Below are positions 14,165-14,498 of a stretch of 14,498 bases of DNA, piece after piece. A program made the translations under genes and the position numbers. The DNA is taken from contig SKTQ01000002.1 of NCBI GenBank assembly GCA_007122505.1, forward strand, positions 1 through 14,498, in the 5' to 3' direction. Source of the stretch: Bacteroidales bacterium. GTDB taxonomy: Bacteria; Bacteroidota; Bacteroidia; Bacteroidales; UBA7960. The notes beneath the pieces are model-generated. The model searched no databases. It worked only from the letters and a program-made list of their open reading frames with translations, and had not been told where the DNA came from. How positions within the stretch are numbered: position 1 is the first letter of the stretch; every line of letters starts with the position of its first letter.

Positions 14165-14498
14165 TCAGAAACCGAACTGGATGCCCTGTGCCAGTGGCAA
14201 ATCGGTGCCGTAATTAATGGTATTGGTTTGCCTGCGCATATAGCTTTTCCATGAGTCGGAGCCGGACTCCCGCCCGCCACCGGTATCTTTTTCGCCGCCG
14301 AAGGCACCACCGATCTCTGCTCCGGAGGTACCAATGTTAACATTGGCAATGCCGCAGTCGGAACCGGTTTCAGACAAAAACTTCTCTGATTCACGAAGGT
14401 TTTCGGTAAAAATGGACGAAGACAAACCCTGGGGAACGCCATTGTTCAACGCAATAGCTTCCTCAATGGTAGTATATTTCATGATGTAGAGGATAGGA
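14165..14498 (-). CDS. ALDH7-type aldehyde dehydrogenase, C-terminal part (partial at right edge)
   Basis: The last 110 residues of an aldehyde dehydrogenase are visible; the frame runs off the right edge, so ATG 14482 is internal. The visible text, PILYIMKYTTIEEAIALNNG, then GVPQGLSSSIFTENL, 'NIGTSGAEIGGAFGGEKDTG' and 'GRESGSDSWKSYMRRQTNT', is diagnostic of the ALDH7/antiquitin group. In bacteria these enzymes oxidise alpha-aminoadipic semialdehyde (piperideine-6-carboxylate) in lysine breakdown with NAD+. The catalytic cysteine and the NAD-binding region lie outside the window. The protein ends INYGTDLPLAQGIQFGF. A function in lysine catabolism is inferred from family only. Its stop faces that of the DUF302 gene. 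Confidence 0.92.
   Translation of the reverse strand, partial: PILYIMKYTTIEEAIALNNGVPQGLSSSIFTENLRESEKFLSETGSDCGIANVNIGTSGAEIGGAFGGEKDTGGGRESGSDSWKSYMRRQTNTINYGTDLPLAQGIQFGF

Overview
The window looks like a chromosomal stretch from a member of the Bacteroidota, probably of the Bacteroidales type. The evidence is an OstA-like LPS-transport protein, a membrane-anchored triple helix-hairpin-helix protein and an M16 peptidase pair of the kind common in that phylum. In addition, several starts lack a Shine-Dalgarno sequence but sit below matches to the Bacteroidota promoter (TTTG, about 19-21 bp, TAnnTTTG). The genus cannot be named from sequence reading alone. Gene density is ordinary and there are no phage, transposase, rRNA, tRNA or CRISPR signals.

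Layout. Positions 1-6502 are all on the minus strand. Read in the direction of transcription they are an NSS-family sodium symporter (6502-5147), an AGCS-family sodium:alanine/glycine symporter only 13 bp downstream (5133-3673), an OstA-like outer-membrane biogenesis protein (3570-2065), an M16 zinc peptidase with an intact HxxEH motif (1960-713), and a second M16-like protein without it that runs off the left edge (652-1). A divergent promoter region (6503-6697) separates these from a plus-strand helix-hairpin-helix membrane protein (6698-7717). A 524-bp gene-free stretch follows (7718-8241), rich in repeats and hairpins. Then comes a superoxide dismutase with a lipoprotein signal peptide (8242-8979), closed by a strong terminator (9093-9127). 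The minus strand then carries an NCS2 nucleobase permease (10464-9223) and a 994-residue SNF2-family ATPase (13600-10616). A small DUF302 protein (13708-14097, plus) converges on the C-terminal end of an ALDH7-type aldehyde dehydrogenase (14498-14165, minus, cut by the right edge).

Genes that appear to work together: the two sodium symporters form a likely operon for amino-acid uptake, and the two M16 proteins look like an active/inactive subunit pair. The OstA-like protein probably acts in LPS export to the outer membrane. The rest look like independent housekeeping genes: nucleobase uptake, oxidative-stress defence, chromatin/nucleic-acid ATPase and semialdehyde oxidation.

I do not see a convincing new multigene system. 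The observations most worth following are: (i) the SOD gene, where a lipoprotein leader lies in front of an internal ATG that has its own near-ideal Shine-Dalgarno sequence; (ii) a QLGLF peptide resembling the bacterial sliding-clamp-binding motif in a linker insertion of the SNF2 ATPase; and (iii) the repeat-rich 7765-8165 region, with an 8-nt-periodic satellite, three consecutive small hairpins and a tandem 17-mer just upstream of the SOD gene.
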